Source of the DNA: Verrucomicrobiales bacterium
GTDB taxonomy: Bacteria > Verrucomicrobiota > Verrucomicrobiia > Limisphaerales > UBA1096
DNA: 5,455 bases
Assembly (NCBI GenBank): GCA_011523195.1
Contig: WTHH01000191.1
Span: 1 to 5,455 of the forward strand
Direction: 5' to 3'
Shown here piece after piece: positions 4,907-5,455 of the stretch. The position numbers and the translations under genes are program-made. The notes beneath the pieces were generated by a model. That model was not told the DNA's origin. It did no database searches and was given only the letters and a program-made list of their open reading frames with translations. Within the stretch, counting starts at the first letter, position 1, and each line of letters begins with the position of its first letter.

Positions 4907-5455
4907 TTGGCTCCATTCTGGTACCAGGGACAAACCTTGGCCTGAAGCGCCCGTAACCCGTAATCCAGCAGAAACCCAAACCCGGCCAATATCGCAAGGT
5001 ACGGGTAAACCACATTCATGTTTGTGAGCTTGAACTGTAGGCGAATCCGGTATCCGAAACCGACGTCACCCACCACCATCTCAGCGGCGATCAAAAACAC
5101 GATCGCCGGGCCAATACCCAGCCGCACCGCGTCAATGAACTTCGGCAGCACCAGCTTGAACACAACCTCGATCGCCACTTCAAAAGCGGATGCCCCCAGC
5201 GTGTACGCCTTGTCCAGCATCTCGGACGGGATGTCCTTGATCGCCAGGTACACCGTGACCGCCAGCGCCGGGATAATGCCGAACGAAATCATCGCGACAT
5301 ACATTTCCATGCCGGTGCCAAAGAACACGAAGTACACCGCCAGCGCCGCTGTCTGCGGCACCTTCGCCAACATGGAAATCGGCGGGTGTAAAAATGCCTC
5401 CATCGGAGAGATGCAGCCCATTAACATCCCGATTAAAAAACCGAACACGATTCCC
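4903..5455 (-). CDS. ABC transporter permease, C-terminal part (cut by window edge)
   Basis: Inner-membrane channel subunit of a binding-protein-dependent importer of the SsuC/TauC/NrtB type. About 183 residues are visible. The reading frame stays open to the right edge, so the true start lies outside, and an internal GTG at 5448 should not be taken as the start. Visible landmarks, counted from that GTG, are a hydrophobic first segment rich in Gly/Met, AKVPQTAALAVYFVFFGTG (28-46), a membrane segment at about 52-70, the cytoplasmic EAA loop DKAYTLGASAFEVAIEVV (79-96, with G85 and L101-P102) that docks on the ATPase, a segment at about 112-128 ending AAEMVVGD, and a final segment at about 146-163 followed by LDYGLRALQAKVCPWYQ. 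The stop overlaps the ATPase start by ATGA, indicating one operon. No substrate-binding protein is visible. Confidence 0.93.
   Translation of the reverse strand, partial: GIVFGFLIGMLMGCISPMEAFLHPPISMLAKVPQTAALAVYFVFFGTGMEMYVAMISFGIIPALAVTVYLAIKDIPSEMLDKAYTLGASAFEVAIEVVFKLVLPKFIDAVRLGIGPAIVFLIAAEMVVGDVGFGYRIRLQFKLTNMNVVYPYLAILAGFGFLLDYGLRALQAKVCPWYQNGAK
4911..4914 (-). promoter_or_regulatory. Shine-Dalgarno GGAG deciding the ABC ATPase start
   Basis: On the minus strand GGAG stands four bases before the ATG at 4906, inside the last codons of the permease gene. Together with the ATGA overlap this favours the ATG over the TTG at 4933, which would give a 31-base overlap. Spacing is slightly short. 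Confidence 0.55.

Noticed and set aside
4907..4933. TTG start for the ABC ATPase nine codons upstream
   Set aside because: The ATG at 4906 has GGAG upstream and the typical ATGA overlap with the permease.
4004..4945. Long plus-strand open frame of about 313 codons
   Set aside because: It lies exactly opposite the ABC ATPase, whose motifs are complete, so the open frame is a by-product of GC-rich codon use.

Overview
The window carries seven protein genes, all read on the minus strand. From right to left, in the direction of transcription, they are: the C-terminal part of an ABC-transporter permease, its ATPase, a 608-residue two-domain AAA protein, a 339-base gene-free spacer, and then rplB, rpsS, rplV and the first 57 codons of rpsC. 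The genome is moderately GC-rich and bacterial. The L2 motif DHPMGGGEG followed by TSGGGHP, and an L22 beginning MEVLAVTKGVRMSP, fit a PVC/FCB-type bacterium. My best guess is Verrucomicrobiota, from memory of family sequences and not from a search.

Right part (2129-5455): a compact transport cluster. The permease stop and the ATPase start overlap as ATGA, and the AAA gene begins 24 bases after the ATPase stop. The transporter is of the nitrate/sulfonate/taurine importer class. No substrate-binding protein is visible, so the substrate cannot be named. The AAA protein has a degenerate N-terminal AAA module without P-loop or catalytic glutamate, and a C-terminal AAA module with intact Walker A, Walker B and an aromatic pore loop. 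Its tight linkage to the transporter is the least explained part of the window.

Middle (1790-2128): the spacer is AT-rich and full of symmetry. It holds a weak terminator candidate after the AAA gene, two copies of a CGCTTGGCCAAGCG palindrome 47 bases apart, an eight-base-pair hairpin, an A/T tract resembling an UP element, a candidate promoter and a leader of about 120 bases before rplB.

Left part (1-1789): rplB-rpsS-rplV-rpsC in canonical S10-operon order with 5-11 base gaps. The usual upstream genes (rpsJ, rplC, rplD, rplW) are not before rplB, so this operon appears to start at rplB here. L22 carries an insertion of about 45 residues. The core palindrome CTTGGCCAAG occurs four times in 5.4 kb, twice in the spacer and twice inside the transporter ATPase gene, which suggests a genome-wide over-represented motif.
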